A DNA stretch of 36,975 bases from Skermanella stibiiresistens SB22 (GTDB taxonomy: Bacteria; Pseudomonadota; Alphaproteobacteria; Azospirillales; Azospirillaceae). Below are positions 6,931 to 15,844 of the stretch, one piece after another. The stretch is from NCBI RefSeq assembly GCF_000576635.1, contig NZ_AVFL01000047.1, positions 1-36,975 of the forward strand. The letters are read 5' to 3'. Below the pieces are notes generated by a model that was given only the letters and a program-made list of their open reading frames with translations, ran no database searches and was not told where the DNA came from. The position numbers were made by a program, and so were the translations under genes. The stretch's first letter is position 1, and the number at the start of each line of letters is the position of its first letter.

Positions 6931-9900
6931 CTACTCTGCTCGAGTGATCGCGTTCTCGGCGACCCTTGGACCGAAGTGGACAGCGGCCTGCTCTAGACTG
7001 CGCACCCCCATGTTCAAGAGCTTGGTTTCGCCTGGACCCGGGATCAGGAGCGACGCACCGAAAGCCACCCATTCGCTGATGTCCCCTTCCTCCTCCTCTA
7101 TGTTCGGGGTGTAGAAGTCGAGGATCGGATCGGCGATCTCGTGGGGCAGCGCTGGATTGAATGGCTTCTGGATGACCATCTTCGCCGTGTCGACGACGAT
7201 CTGTTTCCAAAGTTGTTTGACCAAGTTGCGCGTGTTGACATGCACCTTGGGGTCCGGAGGATCTTTGGATGAATGTGGTTTCTTGCGTGGCTCACCCCTG
7301 ACAAGGACGTAGTCCTCTTTTATCGGCGGTGGCGCCGTCTCGACCGGCACACCCTGCAGTCCAGACGGGTCTATGGCCGAGAAGAGGGCGCCATCGACAT
7401 AAGAATAGGGGTTGTGATCGGCGGCTCGACCATGGACCGCGAGTGGATCCGCCGTGAGCCAACGGCCGAGACGGGTGTGCAGGTACCGCGCGCCAAGACG
7501 GACGAGTCCGATCTCGATGTCCTCTTCAGCTCCGGAAAAGCCGCGATCGTCCCTGAAACGCCCCCAACGACCGGGGCGGTAGTCCGCCTCCACCGCTCCG
7601 TACGCGTCGTAGGTCCGCCGCTCAACGACTTCGCCCGTGGCCTTGTCCATCATCGCGGCGGTCGATCCGAGCCGATCACCGATGCGCAGGAAGACCTTGA
7701 ATGGTGGAGATCCTTGCGGTGTCGGCAGGTTTCCACGTGACAGGAACGCCTCGGCGCTGCCTCCCAAGCCACCGGTATGCAGGGCCGCGAGAGTGCCAAT
7801 CCGCAGCCGAACCTGTTCGGGATTGTCATCATAATCGCCGGAGGCAAGGAATTCGACCGGCCCAATCCGTAGAGTGTCGAAAGGCTCGAGCGTGTGCCGC
7901 GCGATTCCGCCTGGTCCTTTCGCCGATTTTAGAACGCGATTCCCGGCGGTGTAGGCAAAGCTGAGATCCCAGGCCGGATCCCCAGTTGGAGGCGAGGAAG
8001 GTGATAATTCCGCGGGAAGGGAGCCTAGGACATCCCATCGGCGGGCCCGCACCAGTTCCCCGGCTTCGTCATAATCGTAGACGAACCAGAGCGAACATCC
8101 GCGATTGGCCAAGCTCAGACATGCCGCCTCACGATCGACGCCAAGGGCAACCATGTTCCCGGCCGCGTCATGCCAAGCGCGCGCAGGTCCGCCCGACACC
8201 ATCCGGTGCGGACTGGAGGCGCCGGCTCCATAGTCGATTCGGCCTAACCAGAGGTCGAAGGGAACTTGGAGATCGGCGTCGACGAGCGTCAGGTTGCCGA
8301 GCCAGTCATTGTCAAACTCTTGGCGGCGAACTCGCAGTCCGGGATCAAGGAGCGGGATCGGCCCTGAGTCACCCAATTGCAACTCCGGTCCAAAGGGTGA
8401 CGACCACGTGTCGTTCTTTGATGGGGTCGCGTATTCCGAAAGGATCTTGGATACCCTGTACCTCCCGTCGTACGCAACGTCCCTGCGTCGAACTGGCTTT
8501 GCCCCCTTTGGCCACGAGGAAACGGACAGATCCTCTATCATGACCGGGTTGTCGATCGGGTCATAGCCGAAGATCAGACGGAGGATCTCGAGTTGTGTCG
8601 TGTCAGGTCCGGGTTTGGCGTAGCCGGGACCCGGTGCGTTCCAGAGCGCGGGCGATGAGCGGGTGACGGAGTAACCAGTGAGGCGACGCTTATCGTCCCG
8701 ATCCAATTGCGCCTGGGTGCCCGCCGCATCGAAGTAGGTGATGCCTTCGACTAGACCGTCCGCCCCCCAGGTGATGCCGCGGACCAGTGGCCCGTAGGAG
8801 CTATCCACATGACGGACTCGATCTTGTGCCGTCCAGGCGTAACGTTCCTCGCTTTGGCCCGCCACCATCAAATCGCGATGCGCGGCACCGAGGGTCCGCC
8901 TTGTGAGGCGGCCCGCCAAGTCGAAGTCCGACCTCGTCGCATAGACCCGTGGCGCGTAGGAGTAGGCTGCGCCCAGCCCTCTTGGTGCCGCGACCTGCCT
9001 CCGGATCAGCCTTGGGAAACCGCGGACGTCGTAGTTCGTCAGAGTGAAGGCGCCACGATCGCGCACCGAAACGAGATGCCCGATCGCGAAAGCCGGATCA
9101 TCAAGGAAGCTGGGATCATTCGACAGCTGGCCCGGTTCGTAGGCGTCGTATTGGTAGAATTGTTCAAGGCCCATTCCGTTTGAGACATCTGGTGGTGTAT
9201 AGGCCTCATGGTGCGGTTCGCAGGGAGAGAGGTCGACGCCGACAACCCGCCCGAGGACGTCCCTGTAGATGTTGGCGCCGCATCGACGCGCGTCGGTATA
9301 GCCAACGACCCTGCCAAGATCGTCCCAAGCGTATCGCGTGGTCCCGGTGTTCGGCTCTGTTTGGGTGACAAGCCGCCCAAGGGAGTCGTACTCGAAGGTT
9401 CGAACGACATCCGGTCGGTCACCGTCGAGCGGGCGGCGAAGCGTGCTCACGATCTCACCCGTCGGAGCCCGCTCGAACCAGGTACGAATGCCATCACTGG
9501 GCTGAGTGGTTTCGACGATCTCTGCCTTGGGGTTGCCATGACCGTCCAGCTGCCAGACCATCCTACCCTTGCCGCCGGGTGCCAACTGGAGGACATCCCG
9601 AAATTCGACCTCGAATGGTTTGTAGGTGTAACGGCCGAGTAGATCGTTACCGCGATGGATTGTCTCCACCCGACCGAACGCGTCGTAGCGGATCCATGCG
9701 GAGGCGATCCCGGCTGGAATCGGCGGCAGCCCAGCGTTCGCCAAGATCGCCTCGGGATTTCCCGTCACGTGGTAGGGCCCCCGCCCGAATTCAGGCCGTC
9801 CGGCGGCGTCCCGCTCGGTCCAACCCTCGAAGATCCAGCCGGAGTCGTCCTGGGAGATCGAGAGGATTGGTTCGCCGAGCCCGTTGCGTGCTTGGTAGGA

Positions 9901-12900
9901 GGTTACGACCGCACCTTGCCCGACATGGCGGTCCCGGCGGCTCCAATTGGCGGGACCCCCGTCGAAGTACCGATAGGTGGCGGCCGTGACAAGGTTGAAG
10001 GGCGCGTCCGGATCCGGTAGGAGGATCTCGGCGGTTCGGCCAAAGTGATCGAGGCGCATCTCCGAGACCGCGCCCGATGGTGAAACGGCATGGGTCGCGG
10101 TGCCGAAGCCCCGGTGGTAAGTCACGGACGATTCCCTGAGCACCGGTCCGCAGCCCGCTTCGTGAGCCCGCAGGAGCGCTGGCAGCATCCCGTACGCGGC
10201 GTCGAGCACGAATGACGTGCAAGGTCCAGATGTCGCGAGCCGCGATCGGACGAGGGAACCCGTGGCGGGGTCGTACTCGTTCGTCAAGAGCCTGATCCAG
10301 CCTGGGGCCTTGCTGGTTTCAGCGGGTACCGGCGCGACGGCGAGACCCGCTGGATGCGTTCGGACGACGCTTGAATGACCTGTTAGCAGAAATCCATCGA
10401 TCGATGCCAGATCGCCTTGGCGATCGTAGCCATAGCGGTGGCGGCGCAATATCTGATAGGGACCATCGTTGGGCTTTTCGCTGGTGACGAGGGAGAGATC
10501 GATGTAGCAGCGCCAAATCTCGAAATCGCAGCGGTGCGCTTCGGGGAGGTTCATGCCCGTGTCCGATCCCGCCCAGCTTACGGATACCGGATCCAGGCTT
10601 GGCAGACGGTTGAGCGTGCGATCGAAGCCTTCCGGTTGACGACCTCGAAACTCCACCTTGGCCACGTTTCCATGCCGGTCCGCTTGGATCTCGGTCGTTA
10701 CCGGGGCAGGCTTGTCCTGGATCGGGGAGGGCTCGATCGTGTCACCCCCTCCACGCTCGCCGGCCTGACGCGCGGCGCGGCGTTGGACTGGCCGGTCAGG
10801 GTCGAAATGGTGCTCTTGGATCGCCGCGACGTAGGCGTGACGAACGGGTCTGAGGCCGTCGAACAGCGTGTCCACGGCGTAGTGGAACTCCGTGGATGAC
10901 AGCCAGCGTTCCTCGCTCCGTCCCTCGACGCCGGGTTGCCTGACGTCGACGCGGACAAGCCGTGCCACCAAGGCGCCGTCCGGCTCACCCTCGCTCCCCG
11001 TGACACAGGCCTCGTCGATGGCCTCCTTCTGGCATGGACCAAACCAGTAGGTCCGTTCCGTGATGGCTGCGGTGCCGCCCATCCGTTCCGAGACCTTCCG
11101 GAAACCCATGAACCGTCCAAGCCATGGATCGAAAGCGGGGTCGCGGTATGTGATCTCCACGGTGCGGTCGAACGCGTATGGACCAACGCCGTTGGCTTGT
11201 GATTGGTCGTGCGTCCGCACGCGTGTGACCACTGGCTCGATGGACGGCACGCGCGTGGCCCAGGGCCGACCGTCCTCCTCAGCCTTGCGCATCAACGCGG
11301 GAATGGTTTCGTAGTCGATCTTGGTCACCGCCCCCAGACCATTGTCGATGCCTATCAGGAGACCGGGCCTTGGTCCGTTACCCCTGGACTTTGGCGACGG
11401 TGTCGGTATGAACGGCATGGTGAGGGTTCCGCCTCCGGTCAGCACGACGAGGTCATCGGTGCCGTTCGCATCCATGTCGGCGAAGGTCGTCCGGTGCGAT
11501 GGCAGGGTCGTTGTTCCATGCTGATGATCGACGAGCCGGCCTACGGCGCAGGGCACCGCGTTCGTGGGGTCCACGCAGTGGAAGGTGCGGCCATCGACGT
11601 TCACCCAGAGGCGCACGTATCCTGACCAAGTCGTGTCGCCGGGATCCATGCGATAGGAGATTATGTCGGCAAGTCCATCGCCCGTGACGTCGTGGACGAA
11701 GCGCTCCTCGCGGCCATCCCAATCCCCGCCATCGGAATGCCAGGGCAGGGGGCCGGAACCAGCCTGCGCGATGATCTCCCCATTCGCACAGGGATGTGCG
11801 TCGAATCGATCCGCGCACGCGAACCCGCCGCGCCCGTCTCCAGGCCGAATCCGAGGTTGGCCATTTGGGCCGAACCGGACGAGATCAACAATCCCATCGG
11901 CGTTCATGTCCTCATAAAAGAAGCGCACACCACTTGGCGCGTCGTGGCGCGGGACGATCGACGTTCCACCGGGGCTGGAGAAGGGGATCTGCGCGGGACC
12001 GGTGCCACCGCCAGGTCTACCATCCTCACCCCGACCTAGGCGACGCGTGAAGGAGGGAGTGGATAGGCGGTAGAATCGATCAATGGTCGGTCCGTCGGCA
12101 CTGAGTGAGTCCGCGAGACCATCCCCGTCGATGTCCACGTACCAAGCGGGCGGGCTCGCCTGCTCGTGAAAGGGAGGTCCAAGATAGGCCGTTGGCCAAG
12201 CACGGATGTCCCACGATCCCAGCTGCCAACGCCAGCCTTCGGACGTCGTGGGACTGTCGCAAAACGCGGGATGGGGACGAATGGGCTCCGCTCGGATCGG
12301 CCGGAAGCGCGCTTCTCCCGCCGCCCATATCGAGGAGCCGTCGCCGTACAGGCCGATGACCGTTGGAGCGCCGCGGGAGCCGAGAAAACTCGCTATGAGC
12401 GGGGGCTTTCCGGATTTGGGACGGATCAGGCCCGCGAGCGAACCCGGTTCGCCGTCGCCAGCGTCGAGGCAGACGTGCTGGAACTTTGGAATGACGGCAT
12501 TAGGTCCGATGTTCCGAAGCCCGGTCATGAACCGCGCGCTGCGGATGAACTGTGACTGCCCATTGGGCCAGATACAGACAAGCCCACTCTTCAGTCCCTG
12601 CGGGCCGTCCTCGACCGAGAGGAAGACGGCACCGGGCTTAAAGAAGCACTCAGCCTCGTTCTCCCAGGATTGCACGACATCAGGAAGGCCATCGCGATCG
12701 AAGTCGATGATCGCGGCGCTGGAGAGGTACGGCAGCACCTTGCGGTCCTGAGCCAAATCCTGCGGACCACCTTTGATCTCGGACAGGAAACCCGTCGAGC
12801 CGTAGACCGTTCCCTCATAGTGGAATGTTGTCGGCGGCAACGCGGCGCAATCCGCGCCAAATGGGATACCGCCGCCGAGCGCTTCTCGGTGGCCGCAGTT

Positions 12901-13980
12901 GCCCTCCATTCGCACCGAGGCCAGGAACGAATGCCCAAACAGGGGCGCTTGGGTAGCCGGATCGAAGGGAAACCCGCGCGCCTCCAAATAGCTCAGGCGA
13001 TAGATGCGCAGGATTTCGCGCTGGCCCGTGGCGTCCATGGTGGCGCTCGACACCCCGACCCGGGACAGTCGGAGGTCGGGCATCGCCTGATCCACGCGCG
13101 CGTAGGCGGCGATCGGGAAAGGCGGTGCCTCCCAGTCGAGTTGAACATGATTCGCGAAGGTTTCGAGTTCGGGCACCCCTCCGATCCTCGGCGTGTCATG
13201 GACGTCCGTGAGGAAGTGAAGCCCGCGCTTACCCATGCGCCGCCATGTGTACACCGCGAGATTGGCGGAATGGCGCTGATCGATCTCGCGGACGAGCCGC
13301 CATCTAACCGGCACCGGCCCGTCCAACTCGAGGGCGCCGGAGGCTAATCCCGGTTCTGTCAGCGGCTCTCCGAACTCGAGCATCGGTCCGTCCTTGACTT
13401 GGACACGCCAAGTGCGCGTGTTTGAACTGAGGAAGAACCGCTCGAAGGAACCTTCATTCTCCAGTCTGAAATGCCGCCAGCCGGAAGCCCAGGATGGGAT
13501 GGTTTCACCGATTGCCGAACAGGATGGAACGTCAAGCGTCACCGAGGGGCCGCCGGAGCAGACCTCGACAAGCGGACGACCGCCGTAGGCGTAACGCTCA
13601 AGCGTAGCGGCGCCGCCGCCGCGAACGCCTTTGCCTGACGGCCAGCCAGAGAGCGGACGTTGCTCGATCACGGGCAGAGACAGGAACCATCCGTATCCCG
13701 CGTCCCCATCGTTCCGGAAAGCTGAGGAATAGGAGAGTTCCAAGGTGGGACCAACATCGCCACGCGCGAGCGGCAATTCGAAGGGGTAGGCGTGGTCGAA
13801 GTTCCCGCGAGATCCGCCAGCCCCGGTGCTCTTCCCCTCACCGAATAAGCCGGCACCGTTCGCCGATGGCATCAATGGATCCGCTGCGGCAAATCGCGCC
13901 GCTGCGGTTCCTATGATTAGGAAGGTCAACAGTACGGTATTGAAGAAAAGTTTCAATGATGAATGTTTCAAGAAGAACAT
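6931..13980 (-). CDS. Exported SpvB / Tc-toxin / RHS-repeat polymorphic toxin protein
   Basis: A 2,349-residue protein. Residues 1-33 form a Sec-type signal peptide (basic start, hydrophobic FFNTVLLTFLIIGTAAA, AAA-type cleavage). About 35-330 match the SpvB domain of insecticidal toxin complexes. FG-GAP/VCBS-like D-x-D-x-D-G repeats follow near residues 423, 617, 697, 767 and 837, then a TcdB middle-type segment (LLIGIDNGLGAVTKIDYET, about 877). RHS/YD repeats run from about 1300 to 2150, and the core ends with YLHTRLGRWLTADP and DPSGL near 2208. The 141 residues after that junction are the variable tip, which ends at the amber codon before the nuclease domain. The ATG has an AGGTG ribosome-binding site 7 bases upstream. 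By analogy with BC components of Tc toxins, the RHS shell would enclose the tip toxin. The secretion route is not visible, and no TcA-type partner is in the window. Confidence 0.88.
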   Translation of the reverse strand: MFFLKHSSLKLFFNTVLLTFLIIGTAAARFAAADPLMPSANGAGLFGEGKSTGAGGSRGNFDHAYPFELPLARGDVGPTLELSYSSAFRNDGDAGYGWFLSLPVIEQRPLSGWPSGKGVRGGGAATLERYAYGGRPLVEVCSGGPSVTLDVPSCSAIGETIPSWASGWRHFRLENEGSFERFFLSSNTRTWRVQVKDGPMLEFGEPLTEPGLASGALELDGPVPVRWRLVREIDQRHSANLAVYTWRRMGKRGLHFLTDVHDTPRIGGVPELETFANHVQLDWEAPPFPIAAYARVDQAMPDLRLSRVGVSSATMDATGQREILRIYRLSYLEARGFPFDPATQAPLFGHSFLASVRMEGNCGHREALGGGIPFGADCAALPPTTFHYEGTVYGSTGFLSEIKGGPQDLAQDRKVLPYLSSAAIIDFDRDGLPDVVQSWENEAECFFKPGAVFLSVEDGPQGLKSGLVCIWPNGQSQFIRSARFMTGLRNIGPNAVIPKFQHVCLDAGDGEPGSLAGLIRPKSGKPPLIASFLGSRGAPTVIGLYGDGSSIWAAGEARFRPIRAEPIRPHPAFCDSPTTSEGWRWQLGSWDIRAWPTAYLGPPFHEQASPPAWYVDIDGDGLADSLSADGPTIDRFYRLSTPSFTRRLGRGEDGRPGGGTGPAQIPFSSPGGTSIVPRHDAPSGVRFFYEDMNADGIVDLVRFGPNGQPRIRPGDGRGGFACADRFDAHPCANGEIIAQAGSGPLPWHSDGGDWDGREERFVHDVTGDGLADIISYRMDPGDTTWSGYVRLWVNVDGRTFHCVDPTNAVPCAVGRLVDHQHGTTTLPSHRTTFADMDANGTDDLVVLTGGGTLTMPFIPTPSPKSRGNGPRPGLLIGIDNGLGAVTKIDYETIPALMRKAEEDGRPWATRVPSIEPVVTRVRTHDQSQANGVGPYAFDRTVEITYRDPAFDPWLGRFMGFRKVSERMGGTAAITERTYWFGPCQKEAIDEACVTGSEGEPDGALVARLVRVDVRQPGVEGRSEERWLSSTEFHYAVDTLFDGLRPVRHAYVAAIQEHHFDPDRPVQRRAARQAGERGGGDTIEPSPIQDKPAPVTTEIQADRHGNVAKVEFRGRQPEGFDRTLNRLPSLDPVSVSWAGSDTGMNLPEAHRCDFEIWRCYIDLSLVTSEKPNDGPYQILRRHRYGYDRQGDLASIDGFLLTGHSSVVRTHPAGLAVAPVPAETSKAPGWIRLLTNEYDPATGSLVRSRLATSGPCTSFVLDAAYGMLPALLRAHEAGCGPVLRESSVTYHRGFGTATHAVSPSGAVSEMRLDHFGRTAEILLPDPDAPFNLVTAATYRYFDGGPANWSRRDRHVGQGAVVTSYQARNGLGEPILSISQDDSGWIFEGWTERDAAGRPEFGRGPYHVTGNPEAILANAGLPPIPAGIASAWIRYDAFGRVETIHRGNDLLGRYTYKPFEVEFRDVLQLAPGGKGRMVWQLDGHGNPKAEIVETTQPSDGIRTWFERAPTGEIVSTLRRPLDGDRPDVVRTFEYDSLGRLVTQTEPNTGTTRYAWDDLGRVVGYTDARRCGANIYRDVLGRVVGVDLSPCEPHHEAYTPPDVSNGMGLEQFYQYDAYEPGQLSNDPSFLDDPAFAIGHLVSVRDRGAFTLTNYDVRGFPRLIRRQVAAPRGLGAAYSYAPRVYATRSDFDLAGRLTRRTLGAAHRDLMVAGQSEERYAWTAQDRVRHVDSSYGPLVRGITWGADGLVEGITYFDAAGTQAQLDRDDKRRLTGYSVTRSSPALWNAPGPGYAKPGPDTTQLEILRLIFGYDPIDNPVMIEDLSVSSWPKGAKPVRRRDVAYDGRYRVSKILSEYATPSKNDTWSSPFGPELQLGDSGPIPLLDPGLRVRRQEFDNDWLGNLTLVDADLQVPFDLWLGRIDYGAGASSPHRMVSGGPARAWHDAAGNMVALGVDREAACLSLANRGCSLWFVYDYDEAGELVRARRWDVLGSLPAELSPSSPPTGDPAWDLSFAYTAGNRVLKSAKGPGGIARHTLEPFDTLRIGPVEFLASGDYDDNPEQVRLRIGTLAALHTGGLGGSAEAFLSRGNLPTPQGSPPFKVFLRIGDRLGSTAAMMDKATGEVVERRTYDAYGAVEADYRPGRWGRFRDDRGFSGAEEDIEIGLVRLGARYLHTRLGRWLTADPLAVHGRAADHNPYSYVDGALFSAIDPSGLQGVPVETAPPPIKEDYVLVRGEPRKKPHSSKDPPDPKVHVNTRNLVKQLWKQIVVDTAKMVIQKPFNPALPHEIADPILDFYTPNIEEEEGDISEWVAFGASLLIPGPGETKLLNMGVRSLEQAAVHFGPRVAENAITRAE

Positions 13981-14193
13981 TTGTGCACCTGAATATACTT
14001 GGGAAACTCGCTCAAATGTATCAAAACCTTATAGACTGAAGTTATTCAATAAACTGGTAAGCCAAAAATTCCGGAAGGATACGAGTGATCACGCGCTGCT
14101 GCGTTGGTGCATGGATGCCGTTGTTGTCCCTGCGGACAGGATTCGATGGGAAGACTGCCCCCTCCTGAGAGAGCATAGAAATGTATGGGGTGC
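13981..14193 (-). promoter_or_regulatory. Upstream region of the RHS gene
   Basis: The 100 bases directly upstream of the RHS start are AT-rich compared with the gene, and on the minus strand contain TTGGCT and TAACTT/TATAAG-like hexamers that could be promoter elements, though no pair has an ideal 17-base spacing. The ribosome-binding site AGGTG lies at about 13987-13991. No operator-like dyad was recognised. The rest of the stretch to 14193 shows nothing I can name. Confidence 0.3.
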
Positions 14194-14287
14194 TCAGGCT
14201 GCGACGGCTGGCATCTGGGCATCATTCGCGGCCATGGCCGGGTACCATTTTTTGAACGTCTCCGGCAGAGTGCCGTCGAGGGTCTGA
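14194..14287 (-). pseudogene. 3' fragment of a gene interrupted by the IS5 element
   Basis: The minus strand reads QTLDGTLPETFKKWYPAM followed by about 12 further residues and a TGA at 14194-14196. The piece is protein-like and is cut on its 5' side by the IS5 element that begins at about 14288-14290. Its 5' part was not found beyond the other IS end, so the locus was rearranged as well as disrupted. The family is not recognised. Confidence 0.3.
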
Positions 14288-14289
14288 GA

Positions 14290-15202
14290 AGCTGTTTGTA
14301 GAAGTCAGGCAGAGGCTTCCTCAGCCACGAGGCGCTTGATGCGCCTGGACAGGATGGAAACGAAGGCGATCTCGATGAAGGCGACGAGGTGCTCCTTGGT
14401 CCGCTCGAAGATCGAGTTCAACCGGCGGTAATTGGCAATCCAGGAGAAGGAGCGCTCCACCACCCAGCGGATTCCGGCTGGGAGGAACTTGCCATCACGG
14501 CCGCGAGCGACGGGCTTGACGGTGATGCCCAGCTTCCGGCTCGCCTCGGCCAGACGCTTGCCCCGGTAGCCGAGGTCGCCCAGCGCCGATCCCCGGAAAC
14601 CTTTGCCGGAGAGCTCGCGGAGCACCGGGATGATCCCTTTGGTATCATGCACGTTGGCTGGCGAGACGTCGATCGCCAGCGGGATGCCGTACTTGTCGAC
14701 GCCCAAGTGAACCTTGACGCCATTGATCTTCTTGCCGCCATCGAAGCCGCGCCCGAAGCAACTCGGCGCTGAGCGGCAGGATCTGCCGTCAATGACGACA
14801 GCCGTCGGCTCCGCGGCATCACCGCGGGCCAGCCGCCAGGTCCGGCGCAGGCGGTCGAGCAGGCGGCGCCACAGGCCGAGCCGGGTCCAGCGGGAAAACA
14901 GGGTGAACAGCGTGTTGAACGGGATGTCGCACAGCTGCCCGATGGCGCGCCACCGCATGCCGCGGAAGCACAGGCACCAGATCGCCATGATCGCCTTGCG
15001 CAACGCCGGCCCAGCCAGCGCCGGCTGCGGTCCGGAGCGGGTCGGCTTCGTGCCGTCCGCCTCCATGGCTGCGAGTTCCGTCAGAACCTCATCCACGAAG
15101 ACGTCAACGTCGGCAAAGGCATCCCAAGTGGCCGGACGAGTCTTGGCGGTTCTGACGGCGGTACCCATATCCTACTGGCTCGGCGACTGTTGACGACGGC
15201 TC
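14290..15202 (-). mobile_element. IS5-family insertion sequence with intact single-frame transposase
   Basis: An element of roughly 0.9 kb around the transposase gene. Candidate imperfect inverted ends are GAAGCTGTTTGTAGAAGT at about 14290 and, on the other strand, GAGCCGTCGTCAACAGT ending at about 15202; they agree in only part of their bases, so the exact borders are uncertain. No target duplication could be identified. It separates fragments of unrelated genes on both sides. Confidence 0.6.
14305..15168 (-). CDS. IS5-family transposase
   Basis: A 287-residue DDE transposase that looks complete. The N-terminal 100 residues carry the IS5-type helical region (LRKAIMAIWCLCFRGMRWRA, then TLFTLFSRWTRLGLWRRLL). 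The catalytic core follows: the first Asp in AVVIDGRSCRSAP, then GGKKINGVKVHLGVDKYGIP, SPANVHDTKG with the second Asp region, DLGYRGKRLAE, and the Glu in RWVVERSFSWIANYRRLN (the Y-(2)-R-(3)-E-(6)-K-type signature of the family). The end FIEIAFVSILSRRIKRLV fits the usual C-terminus. It is the only long frame of its element, so no frameshift is needed for expression. It probably retains activity. Confidence 0.9.
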   Translation of the reverse strand: MGTAVRTAKTRPATWDAFADVDVFVDEVLTELAAMEADGTKPTRSGPQPALAGPALRKAIMAIWCLCFRGMRWRAIGQLCDIPFNTLFTLFSRWTRLGLWRRLLDRLRRTWRLARGDAAEPTAVVIDGRSCRSAPSCFGRGFDGGKKINGVKVHLGVDKYGIPLAIDVSPANVHDTKGIIPVLRELSGKGFRGSALGDLGYRGKRLAEASRKLGITVKPVARGRDGKFLPAGIRWVVERSFSWIANYRRLNSIFERTKEHLVAFIEIAFVSILSRRIKRLVAEEASA

Positions 15203-15230
15203 CCGGCATAACCCGTCAACCTCCCGCACG

Positions 15231-15262
15231 TCAGCCCTCTTTCAGCTCAAAGTAGCATCCCG
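15231..15262 (-). pseudogene. Gene-end remnant PGCYFELKEG, copy 1
   Basis: On the minus strand this reads Pro-Gly-Cys-Tyr-Phe-Glu-Leu-Lys-Glu-Gly-stop. About 25 of 32 bases match the segment at 27818-27850, which reads Pro-Glu-Cys-Tyr-Phe-Gln-Val-Asn-Glu-Asp-stop. Just upstream, in a shifted frame, an NLFADG piece corresponds to SLFAEW of the second copy. Both are therefore ends of one gene family, here frameshifted and left beside the IS5 element. The family is not recognised. Confidence 0.35.
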
Positions 15263-15312
15263 GTCAGCACAGGTCGGAACGTCCCGTCTGCGAACAGATT
15301 CTGAAGACCAAC

Positions 15313-15510
15313 GGGGGTGGTCACTTTTTTGGCCAAGCGAAAGCAAGCGCCTGGTCGAACAGTGACGATGCCGGGTTTTCGCGAAACCCGTGGTCGAAGG
15401 ACAGCTGGGACGACACTGCCCAGGCCGCCGTCTACCAAGCCGATCCCGCCAAGGCCGAAGCCATGGCGAAAGCCGCTGGTTCCCGCATCGGAGCCTTGCC
15501 TCCGGCCTGA
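15313..15510 (+). pseudogene. 3' remnant of a plus-strand gene (NPWSKDSWDDTAQ...)
   Basis: The plus strand is open without a start codon and reads GGGHFFGQAKASAWS, then RNPWSKDSWDDTAQAAVYQA, then DPAKAEAMAKAAGSRIGA and a TGA at 15508-15510. An NPW-K-W-T-Q...DPAKA-A---AAG pattern recalls short proteins found near head or terminase genes of phages and prophages; this is from memory and uncertain. A second plus-strand piece further on (YYQNLTDVIAGLATAIGSVF, about 15630-15690) is in a different frame and also looks coding. Together they suggest a degraded, possibly prophage-derived, segment up to about 15810. Confidence 0.35.
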
Positions 15511-15844
15511 TCGTCGCCTCACCCTCAGAGCAACGGAACCCCTCAATTTCAGCGACTGACGCGGACCGCGACTGGCGTGGTCCGCGTCCAGACCGACATG
15601 GGAAGCACGCTCGGTAACCAAGCCGGTCTACTACCAGAACCTGACTGACGTCATTGCTGGGCTTGCTACCGCGATTGGGTCCGTGTTCATCGCCCGCGCT
15701 GGGACCACTGATCGCCCGTTGAGCGACGGCCGTGACTGGCTAGATCACCTTTATGGCCGACAGCCCGCGCCATGGCCGCCCTCACCTACATGGAAGCCAG
15801 CGTGGCGAGCGCATTCCCGTCGTTCTTACCGCAGCAGTTCGGCG

